64,000 nucleotides of DNA from Mesocentrotus franciscanus (GCA_037976565.1 CP137666.1:7362082-7426081); one strand, 5' to 3'. Counted from the first letter of the stretch, positions 12,701 through 25,284 are shown. Translations and numbers: made by a program. Notes: generated by a model not told the origin, from the letters alone.

Positions 12701-12936
12701 GGGGGAACAAGAAGAGAAAAGAGTGGCGCTGTGTCAACGACAGTGTGCGTCAAAAAAAGGTCACGTTACTGTGTGACAACAACCAAACAAGAACTTACCG
12801 TATCAAGACAGTGCGGAGCTGCAAATGCAAGCGGTTATTGCAGCAGCACAACGAGTCGGAGAGGCCGAACGAAAACGTCGAGAGGCGGCAGTCGTCGAAT
12901 CGGAACAAGAGAAACAAGAAGAACAATCGGCAGTGA
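6586..12936 (+). CDS. Sclerostin / SOSTDC1-like secreted cystine-knot protein (two exons)
   Basis: Proposed CDS: join(6586..6706, 12548..12936), 169 residues. Exon 1 ends G|GTACGA after one base of a codon. Exon 2 follows TTTGCAG and starts with two bases, so the phases match and the join makes GAG. Residues 1-40 form a basic N-region and a hydrophobic signal core (about 25-38, FHLCTLLIAALALF). Residues 47-136 carry eight cysteines (47, 61, 72, 76, 102, 116, 132, 134) in sclerostin/SOSTDC1 order, with YISDG-C, EVVCAGSC, EWRCVND, TRTYRIKTV and SCKCKR motifs. N-x-S/T sites lie at N104, N119 and N142. The C-terminal tail is basic. Vertebrate relatives are secreted antagonists of Wnt co-receptors and BMPs. 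At 169 residues it is shorter than the roughly 206-213 of vertebrate members, mainly before the knot. The Asn-x-Ile LRP-binding loop motif is not visible. Exon 2 is certain; exon 1 is inferred. Confidence 0.8.
6707..12547 (+). other. Intron of the sclerostin-like gene (5.8 kb)
   Basis: GT...TTTGCAG. Contains the 17-bp minisatellite, a TA-rich microsatellite near 12138-12166 and no other exon I can support. Open frames at 8511-8696, 9440-9810 and 11018-11296 look random. Confidence 0.6.
10021..10458. repeat. 17-bp minisatellite, about 25 copies
   Basis: The unit is gcattacatttacaccc, with a c/t/ct variant just before gcatt. Two 20-bp variant units (gcattaatacatttacaccc), each followed by a cttttac variant, lie exactly 240 bp apart. 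The 60 bases at 10081-10140 are identical to 10321-10380, so a block of about 14 units was duplicated. The 152-residue open frame across it is simply the repeat read through. Confidence 0.95.
12548..12936 (+). CDS. Sclerostin-like gene, exon 2 (cystine-knot domain and tail)
   Basis: Preceded by a pyrimidine-rich tract and TTTGCAG (acceptor ends 12547). Encodes 128 full codons and stops at TGA 12934-12936. All eight family cysteines and the SCKCKR signature lie in this exon, as expected for a family where the knot sits in the last coding exon. Downstream of the knot, HNES is a conserved-looking glycosylation site, followed by an Arg/Lys/Asn-rich tail that could bind heparan sulfate (inference). 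Confidence 0.92.
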
Positions 12937-13550
12937 GCTGCTGTAAGAGGACAAAGAGATGGATACACCTCTCTTATGGCTGAATGGTATGAGGAAGGCA
13001 TGAAATTGCCGAACTTCTCGGACGGTGCGATTTCAAGAGGACTTTTTGATCGCGGACGGTAGAAATTGTCTAAGGTGACGAGACCTTGCACAGCTCATGT
13101 TAGCCCAGTACTAATAGAGGCAATTCAAGAGCGGATGTCTTTTTTCAAACATTACGGATGCTATGTTCATGGCTCCAGATGATAAAAAAGGAAGAACCTT
13201 GGGCAAAGTTTGTTGTTGTGTACGATATGGTGCACTGAGCGGATGGACTGCATGACCCCCATGGGAACGTGGATTGAGGTGCACTGTATATTAACAGCTA
13301 TGCCAATGAATGTTGTACAGACATCAAGTATAACTAAACAGCATCAATACTACCTGAAAGTTTGACATTTTTTTGCATGTTATAGCAGAAGTAGCATTTG
13401 AATTCTCCATGACCTCTCATGAATCAATGAACTTCATCGGCAAAGAGAGTCGAGTTCAGCTTGGAATGATGAATGATGACTTTATTTTGTTTCCTGCCCC
13501 AAACAACAAGACAATCATTTTGCCCAGGCAGTCAAGAGATGAAAGATCCA

Positions 13551-13556
13551 AATAAA
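13551..13556 (+). promoter_or_regulatory. Candidate proximal polyadenylation signal
   Basis: AATAAA about 615 bases after the stop codon of the sclerostin-like gene. Canonical hexamer only; cleavage site not defined. Confidence 0.4.
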
Positions 13557-16500
13557 ATCAGGAGGAATGAGAAAAACGCAAATTGAAAACTACCCAAGAT
13601 CAAGCATTTATTAGGAATAATGCACATCATTACATATTGTTGTTGTTGTTGTTGTTATGTTGGGGAACTTTGTATTTATAAGAGCAGTGTTGTAGATTTT
13701 TCTTCATGAAACTGACATATATCTCACAAGGTGTTTTTACCTTCATCTAAATCTGGAACAGTATCATCAATTATTGTTCTTATTTTTAGTTGGTTTTTTG
13801 TTGTTGTGAACTATTTGCATCATTTCCATGCTGCAATTTTGTAACGCAATCACATCACGTGATAATTTTTTTATAAAATTGAAATATACTTTCGCTGTTG
13901 TTTATAAATTCCATGCTAATGCTACTTAACACTGCCCTCTATGATACATTATTGACAGTTTGGTCATTTTTCGAAGGATAGTATAGAAATGAATGACATG
14001 TTAGGCCTACCTCTCACAGATTTGAGGGACTGTGACATTTGTATTCTCTTTGAAGAGTATTAAAAAAAAGGTTTTGTAAGATGTGGTCAAATTAAGGAGA
14101 CAAAATGTGAGAGATTACTAACATTCAGGGGTCACTTTATCTTTCAAGTGTTTCCTTAGTGGAGGAAACAAGTTTCTTTTAAACTTTTCTTTCAACTCCA
14201 AGTGAAACCGCAAGATAGGCAGTTATATTTGGTTTAGAAAGACAGGAGCAAATCATAACATTACATACCATTAATCACTTACTTTGATTTCATATAATTT
14301 GCATTTTGTTCATTTTTGGTGTAAAATTCTTGTACATGACAATCTTTATATTGCTAGCAGTATCTGTATATGTTAGGAGGTTCAAGCAGATTGGTGTAAA
14401 ATAATGACAATGTACATTTTTCAAGCAAAAATATTTATTTTTCAGTTTGTATAAATTGACCCATGCATTCATATATGTATTAGGTTTCCTTCCAAAAGAG
14501 GAGAAGAAAAATGAAAGTAATTAACTTGTATATAGTGTCGTTCCAGATTGGTCTATGTATAGTTTTTGTTCTTTTAATATTATATGCTTGCACCAAATTC
14601 TGAAATTTGTTTATAATGGAGATGATAGTTTTTTATCTTACATAAGTTGTTGTTTCCTTCCATTTTAGATATTCTTATTCTTCCTCCATTCCTATACGAG
14701 TCTTCCTAGCCATATTTTATAGATTATTCAGTATTTTTGCTATGGCTTCATCCTGTTTAGTGTAGTTAGATGATTTGTAATGTTTAGTTCTTCAGCATTT
14801 GTAATTTCATAGTCTTTAACTGGGTTGGTTAAGGTTTCAGGTACTCTTCCAGATAATCTCAAATCATAAAGATGGACCAAATTGAATCTGGTTTAGCTGT
14901 TTTTATGGGGGCCCATCCTCGTAATCCCATACAAATTCATGACATTCTGTGACAAAATTAATAGCCAAAATCTATCGAGTCATGAAATGAGACGGAGAAA
15001 TTGATAACATAAGGATGTCATTTTTGTTTATTCATTTAGTGTACAGAATGATGTTATTTACTTCCTAATGATGAGGTAAATAAATACCCGGCATTCCATA
15101 AGTCGATGTACTAACTCTACCCCTACGGTAAGCATTTAAACTTTGACTAAAGTTATGACACTTATGAAGTCTGGCCTTATACATTGGTAGTAATCAGAGA
15201 TGTCAGTTGTCAGACTCTGTCACTTCTCTGTTTCAGACTTCATAGTGTAGAGAATGTACACAGCTCCAAGATGTGATGCCCTTTCAGGCTGATTGAGTTA
15301 AAGCAACCGGTATCCTGGAATAATATCTGCATCTTTAAAACCAGAGAATCTCCATCACAGTCTTCCAAATGATTTTAGAAATGTAAACCACCTGGGGACT
15401 CAGTAAATATGGTAGGGTTTGGCATGATGTTTCTGAAAATAAAATTTTAATCCATAGAAATATCAGATCTAATTTTATTTCCAGATACACTGAAGGTATA
15501 TTGCTTTCTTACCCATCTCTCTCCAGCATTCAATTTTTAATTAAAATTAAGCTTGTCATCCTACGTGGACCCCCATTATCTTTATCTGATTGGGGTTTCT
15601 TTCAGTGATTACAGTCTTGTCTGAGAACTTTCATGTCCACAAAATTACTAAGACAACTTCTAATTCAGTAACGATGAGAAAATCTTCAATTTGTCAACAT
15701 CTGGAAAGCAGGATTTAATTTTTTTTTGACAATAGATTTGATTATAACATGCTGTCCCAAAAAAGAGGATATGCTTTATATCAAATTCAGCATTTAAAAA
15801 ATGTGTATTCTTTTCCACTTATCTTAATTTTTCTTCTGGGAACAAAGTAAAATTGAACGTTACTGCTGAATTTTTGTAATAACTTATTATGAGTACTGGT
15901 ATTTGTTTATATTGTGATTCCTAAGAGAATTCAATATTAGGAAAGAAAACAAAATATGATAGGATGCATAAAATAAGTAAACCAAACAATGACATATGTA
16001 TAATAACTTGAGAGTATCTGTAGTATGAACAGATGTTTTAAAATAGTTTATATCAGATCTTGCTCCTTTGATTGATCTTATTTTCACATAAAAATCAACA
16101 ATCATGAAATCAAAGAATACACAAAAGTAAATTGAACTCTTTGAGAAAAAGTAATGCATACAGTTCTGGTGTCATATCATGCCTACCTATCGAAAAGTAT
16201 CTCTTTCTTCTAAGAAAATATGAAAGGACATGTAAAGTCAATATTTTATTTCATAAGTTGAACAGATAATCATGCAAGTTAAAATTGTTTAAGATTTGAT
16301 ATACAATCCAACTCATACTAAACATTGCTTTTCATCATTCAAATCAGCACATTGTTTTAAATGGTCTTAAAGGAAGAAAAAAAGTGAGAAGAAAAAGTTT
16401 CAAAAGAAAATCATTGAATCAGAAATATGGTTGTCATTAAAGCATAATATGACACAATAATATATTTTGTTGCGACAAGACTAGATAATTTTGTAATCAT

Positions 16501-17200
16501 GATCGGTATTGCCACCTATATTTTCTCATTATAAAGGCTGAACTACTACTGTATTATACTCACAGCATCAATGTATTGTATCTTTAGATTAAGAGGAAGA
16601 AATAAACTAAAATATGTATTTTGCAAGATAAAAGGTCACTACATGATAACTAGAAACATGCTTATGCACATACTCATGTATATACACTGTAGAAAGAATG
16701 AAATATATAAGAAAAGAATGTTTATTCGCCATGAAAATCCATTTCTTCTCCATTCTTGCTAACCTGCAAACTCATCTTAAAATTTTATTTGTCGGGCAGT
16801 GAACAAAGAGATGTTATTTTATCAATGCCGCAATTTCAAACATAAAGGGCATGGATGTTTTTTGTATTAAAGTTATCATTATTTTATTTTATTCCAGTAG
16901 AATATATGTGTCTGGTCATGTTTGTAGCTGTATAGTGTTTTACTTGGTTGTGGCTGTAAAATAGAACAGAAAAATATCAGTCAGTTGTTGTTTTTTGTTT
17001 TTGAAGGAGTTTTCTGTCTGTTTATAGTCCTATGACTCCTTCTTTTTTTACCCTGAAATTTAAACAAGTTTTTTGTTGGTATCATCTTTACATTGTTCAA
17101 TGTATGTTAATATCTTGATGTAGTTGCGAGTTTTAATGTACTGCATTAAACACTTTACTTCTACGTGAAACTTTCCCATGTGTATTATACTACATGTACA

Positions 17201-17205
<5 letters not shown>

Positions 17206-17236
<31 letters not shown>
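17206..17236. repeat. (TA)n microsatellite
   Basis: Alternating TA run inside the AT-rich region downstream of the sclerostin-like gene. Confidence 0.9.
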
Positions 17237-17238
<2 letters not shown>

Positions 17239-18539
17239 TCACTGCCACAAATGTTACTTTCTGAGTTGAAATTCTTATAACAGATGTTAAAGCATGTTTT
17301 AAGCCTTTTTATTCTGAATTTATAGACAGATGTAGAAGAGCAAATTTTAAAAGTTTGCATTAGTTCAAATTTAATTTGTTTTCTTCCATTTGATTCCAAA
17401 CAATATAACCACTGCCAGAAACTAAGAGTATTTGATTATATCCAGGACATCATTGGTAAATTATATGCAGAGAGATAATAATAGTTCATGTTTTACTGTG
17501 TACTGTCATGTAACATATGTAAGCAACATGTGGTTGATATCATATTGATAGAATTCAAATTATTGTTGTATTGCTTGTTATGAACTTAATTTACATAAAT
17601 ATAGAGCTTTATTTGACTAAGTCACTGCCTGATAATTTGCATTTGTGAAACTTTTTGTTGTTGTTGCAAATGTAATACAAATATTATTGACCCTCAGTTA
17701 AAGGAGTTTTTTTGTTCTGTTGAAGATATTTACATTACAAAAACATACAGTTATTTTTTGCCTGTATACAATTTGTTTGATTTTTTCCCTTTCATAGCAG
17801 TGACCAGAAATATTGTTAAAAATATATCTTTCAAGATATCGGATTCAACAAATCAGTTCTATATTCAAAACCATGAATTACTTCATTAAATATTCATGTC
17901 TGTTTATATCGAGAGATACAAGTTGCATTCTGTAAAATGCCAGAAAGCATTGTTTTTTTTTTGCAAATGATAAAATAACGTTTTATACCTTTTTAAAGAG
18001 ATCAAAATATTGTGATTCATTTTTTAGCATCTATTCAGACTGTCTAATTTATTAATGTTTACCTTTATAAGCTTAGCTCAATTGCATGTACCTCTTTGTA
18101 AGATAACGTTTTATTGATGCTACGAAGAGAAATGAAAGTCTGATATCATATTTGTGTATTATTATCAGGTTTTTATACATGTTGGCATAAAGTACCATTT
18201 TTATTGTTCTATATCTTTTTAAGGTTTATATTCCATTTGTCTAGTTGTAAAATAACTTTGTTTTTCTTACTAAACTGTAATGCCAATCTGGAAGAAAAAT
18301 AAAAACATATCGGCCTCTTACTGGGACTTGTATGTTACGCAAATATAACAACACATGTGTACGTGTTCATTATGTTATAAATGTCTCGAGCAATTCCATC
18401 TATTTCTTTTGTTGTTGAAATTTCTACAATGTTCATAGCACAGAGAAACCAACTACATGTAATGTTTAAATAATGATTTTATTCCACATAGTTGGGACAA
18501 TTGTGATAATGGCTTGTTGTTTTGATGAAGAAGTAAATG

Positions 18540-18655
18540 TAATGATGATGGTGATGATTATGATGGTCGTAGTGATGGTGATGATGATATTAGTAACAAT
18601 TATAATGATGATGATCGTGATTATGATGGCGGTGATAATGTTGATGACGATGATT
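18540..18655. repeat. Imperfect (GAT)n repeat
   Basis: Degenerate gatgatggtgatgattatgatgg tandem. Met/Val-rich and His-rich open frames here are translations of the repeat. Confidence 0.9.
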
Positions 18656-18900
18656 CAATTCAATTCAAGGTTTAATGAACACTCTTCATAAGAATATTTA
18701 AAACATACAAATACAGAATGGAATGATATAAATATGAACAAGATAGTGATCAAAATTACAATGGCAAATTATGAGAGCCTTTGGGATAGGCAGAAAGGAG
18801 GGATTCCTTAAATGAAAGCCTACCCCTAAACACACACAGGAAAAAAAGAAAAAAGAACATACTATCATGTACAATTAGAGGAAAAAAAACGGGAGAGTGT
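18656..18900 (-). mobile_element. Possible LINE 3'-end remnant
   Basis: The segment begins with attcaattcaattcaaggttt, which in reverse reads as the pentanucleotide TGAAT tail typical of non-LTR elements. It lies between two GAT repeats. No reverse-transcriptase sequence remains. Confidence 0.35.
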
Positions 18901-18909
18901 AACAAATAA

Positions 18910-19085
18910 GTGATGATGATGGTGATGATGATGATGACGATGATGTTGATGATAATGATGGTGATGATGACGAAAATAATGATGGTGATGATGATGGCGA
19001 TAATAATGATATTGATAATTGATCTTGATGATGAGGATGATAATGACGACGGTGAAGATGATGCTGATGATGCCGATGATGATCA
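18910..19085. repeat. Imperfect (GAT)n repeat
   Basis: Second gatgatgatggtgatgatgac array, separated from the first by the possible LINE tail. The two may be halves of one array split by insertion. Confidence 0.9.
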
Positions 19086-19134
19086 GTGTATGGTTGACGA
19101 TAGTTTCATGTTTAATTAGATCTGATTGCAATAT

Positions 19135-21120
19135 CAGTAACTGAATATAATCATATCTCTCTACATTTTACTATTTGTAAGAGACGATCATCGTGGTGTT
19201 TAGCTCCAAAATGTACACTAAAGCAAAATATCTGACCAAGTATCCTCTTCGATAAGGGTAAATATATTAGATCACAGAGCTATTTTGGGGGGAGATCCGT
19301 GGAAGATCTTTCTCGATACCGAATGACTATGTTAATATTCAGGAGTGGGTGATTAACAAAGGTAGTAATACGCTTCTATCTCTCTGTTCAAGTTGATAAC
19401 TTATAATCTGAAAAGTTCCCCCGTCCTTTTTTTTCCTATTCATGTTGGTCTTTGCCTCGGGAAGAAAAGAAGGGTTTAAGCTGATCGGATCAGGAGCATA
19501 CGTGAGGGGATCAAAAGGGTTACCAATGGTTCTTAATCCGGGTATATCGTACCCCCTACCGGTACAATGGTCTCGTACAAGAATTCTATGTTGGGAGAGA
19601 TTTAAAACACGATGCGTTTGAATTCAGCTCAACATAATTTTATTTAGCAACTCTGATATTAATTTCCATATATGTTGGGGAATTGGTGTTCTTCAATAAA
19701 CGTATATGTTATGAAATCGTGCTAGGGTACATGATTCATCTACATGTATTTTCAAGGCATGACAAGGGTATACCTGGCGTTGATAATCAACTATCAAATG
19801 GTTGTTCAAGTGAGGATTCTGCGTTTACGTTTAACGTTGTAATCTTAAAATGAAGTTTAACACGTTGGGCAAGCCTTCTGGAGGTGTTAGTTTTCCGATT
19901 TCTTCAATGATAAACAGATATCGGTCGTATCAAGGTTATTCGTTATTCTTATAAAGTTATGATGTTATACAGTAATTTACGAAAATAAATGATTTTAGAA
20001 CTTTAACCCCACACACCGAATTTCAAGAGCTATAACTGAGGTACAAGCTAGACCGTACGAAAGTTATGTCTTCTAGTCATTTTCGTAATCTTTAAAGCGG
20101 CATTTCGTTTCAATATATTGTCTTCCAAAAGATTTTCACAAGAGATGTCCACATTTGAAATGCGAAATTATAACAAATTCCGCGGAGATAGGGAGTATTT
20201 CTTTTGCTTTTTAATCTGCGTTTCCATCCGCGGATGATGGAGTTAAGTCAAAATAGAGGGATTTGAACTAAATCATCCACTAAATCAAATAGCAGGGGTT
20301 TCTTGGAGTAAAAAATACGTGATGTGGCAAAGGTACATATTTTAAAGTTCGTTCCGCAATCCTCGTTGAAATGTTATAATAGGGGTATCTAACCGAGCTT
20401 TCTGGAATGGTACACAGTCATATATTAGTGTCTTAAAAATCTACACGTTCCTCTTTACCATGTTAAATGGTTGTGGTAGGGGGGGGGGCGGGATAACTGC
20501 GTGAAATCTCATCATTTTCAGCAAAATATGGGGTAATTTTGAAAACGTGAAACAGTCGTGTGTGTTACACTATCCATAACATTGGTAGTGGGGTTATCAT
20601 TATCTTGTGGAAGAAAGTGTCTGACAGTAATTGGGAAAGGTTGATTACGTAGTGCATAAGAATTGGTGTATAGTGTGGAGGGGTCTTGGAATCAACGGAA
20701 TCTTAGGAAAGTGACTCATTCTTACTGGAAAGTGACATATACATGTATGTGTATATATAGGACTACAAACACATGTGGCATGTCACTATGGTCCGAAATT
20801 TTCACATATTAGTATTACTTGTCATATTTCGAATATGACGGCATCTTCAAAAGATATATCTAGCATGATCTTCCAAATCCCAACTGACATACAAAATATG
20901 AGAAAGCTCACAAATTACTTTTCATCTCTACTAGACCTAAACCTTCTCTTTAAAATGCGGGGCACGCCGATTAAGTCTGGGGTCGGTTCGCAGGACCCCG
21001 TACGTGCTAAATCGGCTGCATCGACCCCAAAAGCCGTAGCTAATGGCCGCCAGCATAGCTACAATCTAGTGACTATGAATTCATTTTGTAGATAAGCCAA
21101 CTAAAAACCTGGTTCCCAAT
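19135..21120. other. Intergenic, nothing recognised
   Basis: No exon with splice and homology support. The 106-residue frame at 20775-21095 has no recognisable domain. Confidence 0.5.
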
Positions 21121-21146
21121 ACATGGATAATTATGGAATAATTTTT

Positions 21147-21558
21147 TGCTCTTTCTTTCTCCCCCTCTCTCTCTCTTGTCCCCATTTTTTTTTCTCTCGA
21201 GGGATTGCGCGCCATTTTCGTTCCCAATGTTTGAATACATCATTCTAAGATCAACGTGATAGGCCTGTAGTACTTAAGGGCATGGGTTAGCACCTTTACT
21301 ATACAAATTGCATGCAATAGCATTAGATTCTTGTGCCATCGTTTGCCTTCTTTAGTTTCAATATCAAAATTACTAATCTTATTTCCCCTATATTATTCCT
21401 CCCTCCATCTCTCTCTGTCTGTCTGTTTTGTCCGTCTGTCTGTATACGTCTCTGTCTGTCTCTCTGTGTCTGTCTTTCACTCCTCCCATTCTCTCCCTCC
21501 CTTTCCCTCTCTCTCCCTCCCCCTCTCTATCTCTCCCTGTCTCTTTCTTTCTTCTTCG
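21147..21558. repeat. Pyrimidine-rich (CT / CTGT / CCCT) tracts
   Basis: Two CT-rich blocks (about 21147-21200 and 21395-21555) containing ctgtctgtctgt and ccctctctctccc runs. Overlapping Ser/Leu/Pro frames are composition artefacts. Confidence 0.85.
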
Positions 21559-21560
21559 AC

Positions 21561-21747
21561 CCCATAGATGTGGTCGTCTTGAGACTACATTACAAGGTAG
21601 GTGGTTCGAATCCCTGCCACGGCACTAACGTCTCTATTTAGCAATGTATTGATATGTTTTTGCACCTCTCGACCCAGGAGACCAAGGTGACCCAAGTTAA
21701 AGGGTACCTAGTAGGAAGAAATTCCTTGAATACTAGAGCGCCTTATC
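21561..21747 (+). mobile_element. tRNA-derived SINE
   Basis: Contains a perfect Pol III B box (ggttcgaatcc, near 21603) after an A-box-like tggtcgtcttgagac, followed by a conserved-looking non-tRNA body (ctcgacccaggagacc, gggtacctag, aattccttgaata, agagcgcc). It sits directly after the CT-rich tract. Not a functional tRNA gene, since no acceptor stem closes around it. Confidence 0.65.
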
Positions 21748-21749
21748 AT

Positions 21750-23225
21750 GGAAGCTTGGCAAATATTATGCTTTGAATTTATATGTGCAGTGGAGTATGA
21801 ATTTAGAAGGCTAAACTGTGCTATACAAACATGTGTTTTATTGCTAATGTCTCTTTCAATAATGTGTTACCGTCTTCATCATTCAAAGGTCAATTTTACG
21901 TTAATTCTATCGTCTTGTATTATTTCCTCTTCCATGTCCATTGGTTCTAATATTTACTCTACTATGCTCCACTTCTCCATTCCACGTACATTGCACGCTG
22001 TCTTGAACTTCCATAGTCTAAGTCACAATGCCAATTCTTTTCATGATTATTCTCTGATAACAGCTACAAATCAGAACAAATAATGAGGAAGAGAGATAAC
22101 CAACCCTCCCATGAAGCCTTTCGAAATTCCCATCCACTAAAAGAACGACATAACTTATAATCTCTTCAACGACATGAGCGAGACTGGAAGGAAAGAGATG
22201 AAAATGTTTTGGTTATAACTTTGGGCTATTTCCACCCCTCCCCCACGAAATAGCTCAGTAGATAATTAGATAAATCAATGTTATGTTTCTTCTTCTTCTT
22301 TTTCTTCTTCTTATTCTTTGTTTTTCTTCTTCTTCTATTTTAGACGGATATTTTAAATAAGATTCTTAACTTCAGCTATAAGATTTTTAAAATATAAATA
22401 ATAACAAAATAAAATAAAAAGTACCACATGAAATTGAAAATATCCCAACCGCATTCTAGGAAGGCTAAGAGCTCATCGTGAACATGGGTTGAAGCCCGTG
22501 AAGTTTTTTCTTCATGCCTAGCATCAAGAAAAAGAATGCTTCTTTAGTAGGGTTTCACCATCTTTTCTCTTCTTTTTGAGACAGGAATTTCCTATGGATA
22601 TTTAGTTTCTGCCTTTATATCTTACCATTGTTCTTTACGTTTCTTTGGAATGCATTGCAAATTTTTCAGTGAAAGTCTCACACTGGGTGTTTCTAAAATA
22701 ATGGATATGCACGCCATTGCCGGTTTATCTTTGTGTATATTTCGATGAAGAATAATTGACTTGATTCCCAGTATATAAATAGAAGAGAAAGTATAGAAAA
22801 TGTATCACTACTGTGTTATAATTACGTCATCAGTACGTCAAATTTGCCCCTGAATAAGGAATTAAATGTGTATCATGTTTCCAATCGTACGTCATACGTC
22901 ATGTGGAATAACGATAATTAGATAAGTTAAACATATGTGTCAAGAAATCAGAAAGGCCTGTAGCCGATCAGAATACTTACTATTTGTTTTAATAGCGATA
23001 AAATAATGTTGACTAAAATAAACTTATTACTTAATTAAAGGTATCAATCTTAACTTCTAAAAAGTTGATACGAATTCAAAGTTGTGTTGAGCATAAAAGC
23101 ACTTTCGAAGTAAATCACATATAATATACAAGAGAATATTTCCCCCTTGTGGGAAACTTAGATAGTAAATTTATCTAATGGCTTACATACAAGTTTTCAA
23201 AGGCTTAAAATTTAAACATGTTTAT
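21750..23225. other. Intergenic, with a (TTC)n run
   Basis: Only a TTC/TTCTT microsatellite near 22286-22341 stands out. No gene is supportable. Confidence 0.5.
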
Positions 23226-23227
23226 GT

Positions 23228-23800
23228 GGGAGCTTGAGGTTTGTACTCACATGGATCCTTTTCAAATCACTGTGTATTATAATACTTCAAACAAAGACTG
23301 TTTTGTTAACCGCTGTTGTAAACAGTTAATCTTTGTTCACGTTTAAAACATCAGCTAGTTACATATCTGATTTTGAAAGCTTCCTACAGGTTTTACGCCC
23401 AAGAATTCGAGATTTTTTTCCAAATAGTACACAAAAGGGGTTATGATTATGCCATCATGGTCACCTTGTTTTCATAATCAACAAATAGTTTATATTTCCT
23501 TTTTAAAAAATATTTAGGAGCTCTTTGCTCACATAGATCTTGTCTCAAATCTCGTCTCAAATTACTGTGAACCGCAATACTGCAAATGAAATGCTTTTGT
23601 ACATCTTGGTTTTATTAAGTATTTATGTATAAGTATTAATCTCCTTTCACCTTTGAAACATCATCAAATTTCGTCAACTATTTGAAATTTCCTTACAGAT
23701 TATTCGAGCCAAAAAAGAAGAAGAGATTTTTGAAAGAAAGTACACACAAGGGGTTATGATGATGATGTAACTGTGTTTTTCTCATCGAAAATAGTTGTAC
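23228..23800. repeat. Diverged tandem duplication, two copies about 290-315 bp apart
   Basis: Shared ordered blocks include ggagct...ctcaca(t)...gatct near 23229 and 23517, a cacctttgaaacatca-type block, a ccttacag-type block, and agtacaca(c/a)aaggggttatgat near 23427 and 23739. Each copy is non-coding and the copies are substantially diverged. Confidence 0.65.
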
Positions 23801-24039
23801 TTTCGTTCATTATGGTGGTTGATAAGATGATAATTTGAGGTGTCAGCAAGCTAGCATGTATTTATCCGTCACAGTTTTTGGAGCCTCTAATAGGTTCTTA
23901 AAAAAGACGAATTCTGTTTATTTCGTTCTGCACAGTGGTATGGTAAACAATGAAGTGAAGAATAGAAGAAAAGTGTGAAAGAAATGAAGCAAGAAAGCGT
24001 TGAGAAAGGGTTAGAATGACAGCCATATAAGTGAGCGAG

Positions 24040-24095
24040 GGGTACAGGGAAATAGGGAGATGGATGGAGAGAGGGCGAGGGGAGAGGGTGATAGA

Positions 24096-24130
<35 letters not shown>
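24040..24130. repeat. GA-rich purine tract
   Basis: gggagatggatggagagagg followed by a (GA)n run. Its wording resembles the units of the 58-64 kb satellite. Confidence 0.85.
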
Positions 24131-24134
<4 letters not shown>

Positions 24135-24139
24135 GGGGC

Positions 24140-24983
24140 AGAGATACACAGACCTCTACGAAAGAGGAATAGATGTACACATACATAGAGAGTAGATTGG
24201 TATATGATACGATAAGAAAGGAAGAAAGGTGTGGAACAAAAATGAGGAAGAAACTGAAAAGCGATGAAAATGATATCAATAATTTAAGTAATATCGCACA
24301 AAAATGGGTGGGAAGGGTGAGATATGAATTTTTGAACATATGAATGATCATAGCGAATATTGTCCCTAATGAAGTGCAACTTGGAGATATAATTATGTAG
24401 AGACAGAGGTGGATTATGGGTGTAAGTGTAACTTAATACATGTACAAAGAATGACATGTCTAGCGCTTGAAATCTGTTTCTCCCATACGACGTTCTAAAC
24501 TCCCGAAACTGTGCATACCGCGAAATTTAGGACTTCGTCACCCCTCCGTTTCACCCTTTTCTCATTTCCCAAAGGGTAAAATAAGAGTAGATATGCAAAC
24601 TTAAACTATAGTTTTAGGTGGAAACGTTACATTTGAGACGTAAATGTGAAAATCACTCGAGAAATTCATGATATTGATCATCAACTTATTCAGAACTTTC
24701 CAACGGTGTAGCAAAATTTCAAGATCGAAGGTGAAAACGGGGCAGTGTGTACAGAGTACAAGAATTTGTTTTGAATGCTTCAGATGTTGATTCCAGTGTG
24801 GAATATGGAAAATGATGATTCTCATTAGGTGCTGATGAATATAGCCTACTTTCATTTGGTAATATGTGCAAGACATATCTATGCACCAGTTTCAGATATA
24901 AAGTAAGATATTAAACAGTATACTGTCGAGAAGGATTCAAGTTATAACGGACAAAGTAAATTATAAAATAAAATTGTGGTCGG

Positions 24984-24984
<1 letters not shown>
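24140..24984. other. Intergenic, nothing recognised
   Basis: AT-rich, with no supportable gene or bounded repeat. Confidence 0.5.

Positions 24985-25040
<56 letters not shown>
24985..25040. repeat. (GA)n microsatellite
   Basis: About 50 bases of pure GA. The open frames through it are repeat translations. Confidence 0.95.
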
Positions 25041-25041
<1 letters not shown>

Positions 25042-25284
25042 GGGAGAGACAGATTGGAGTGTGCAGCATGTGCATTGTTCGGGATATTGCTCAAGTTGCT
25101 GGCTAATGGCAAGGCAACACACTTATGTTCAATATGTGTCTTTATTCCAGTTTCACATAAGCTTTTGCATACCGGTAACCATCCGTGTAACATGTTGGTT
25201 ATCACATGCTCAGGTGACAAAATGCTCTGGGGTATTATCCTGCAGTAACCAAATTCCACTTCCAACTTCATCCCTTGACTCAAC

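Larger units (their letters stand above)
12937..18310 (+). other. Probable long 3' UTR / downstream region of the sclerostin-like gene
   Basis: Strongly AT- and T-rich, free of recognisable exons. Candidate AATAAA signals include 13551-13556 (proximal) and 18298-18303 (distal, just before the composition changes). Whether transcription runs the full 5.4 kb is inference. A (TTG)n run lies near 13637-13657. Confidence 0.4.

Noticed and set aside
18865..19131. His-rich and Met/Asp-rich open frames
   Set aside because: Translations of an imperfect GAT repeat on each strand.
20775..21095. 106-codon open frame
   Set aside because: No recognisable domain or splice context.
21561..21640. Candidate tRNA gene with a perfect B box
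   Set aside because: No closing acceptor stem or anticodon arm. The downstream non-tRNA body marks it as a SINE.
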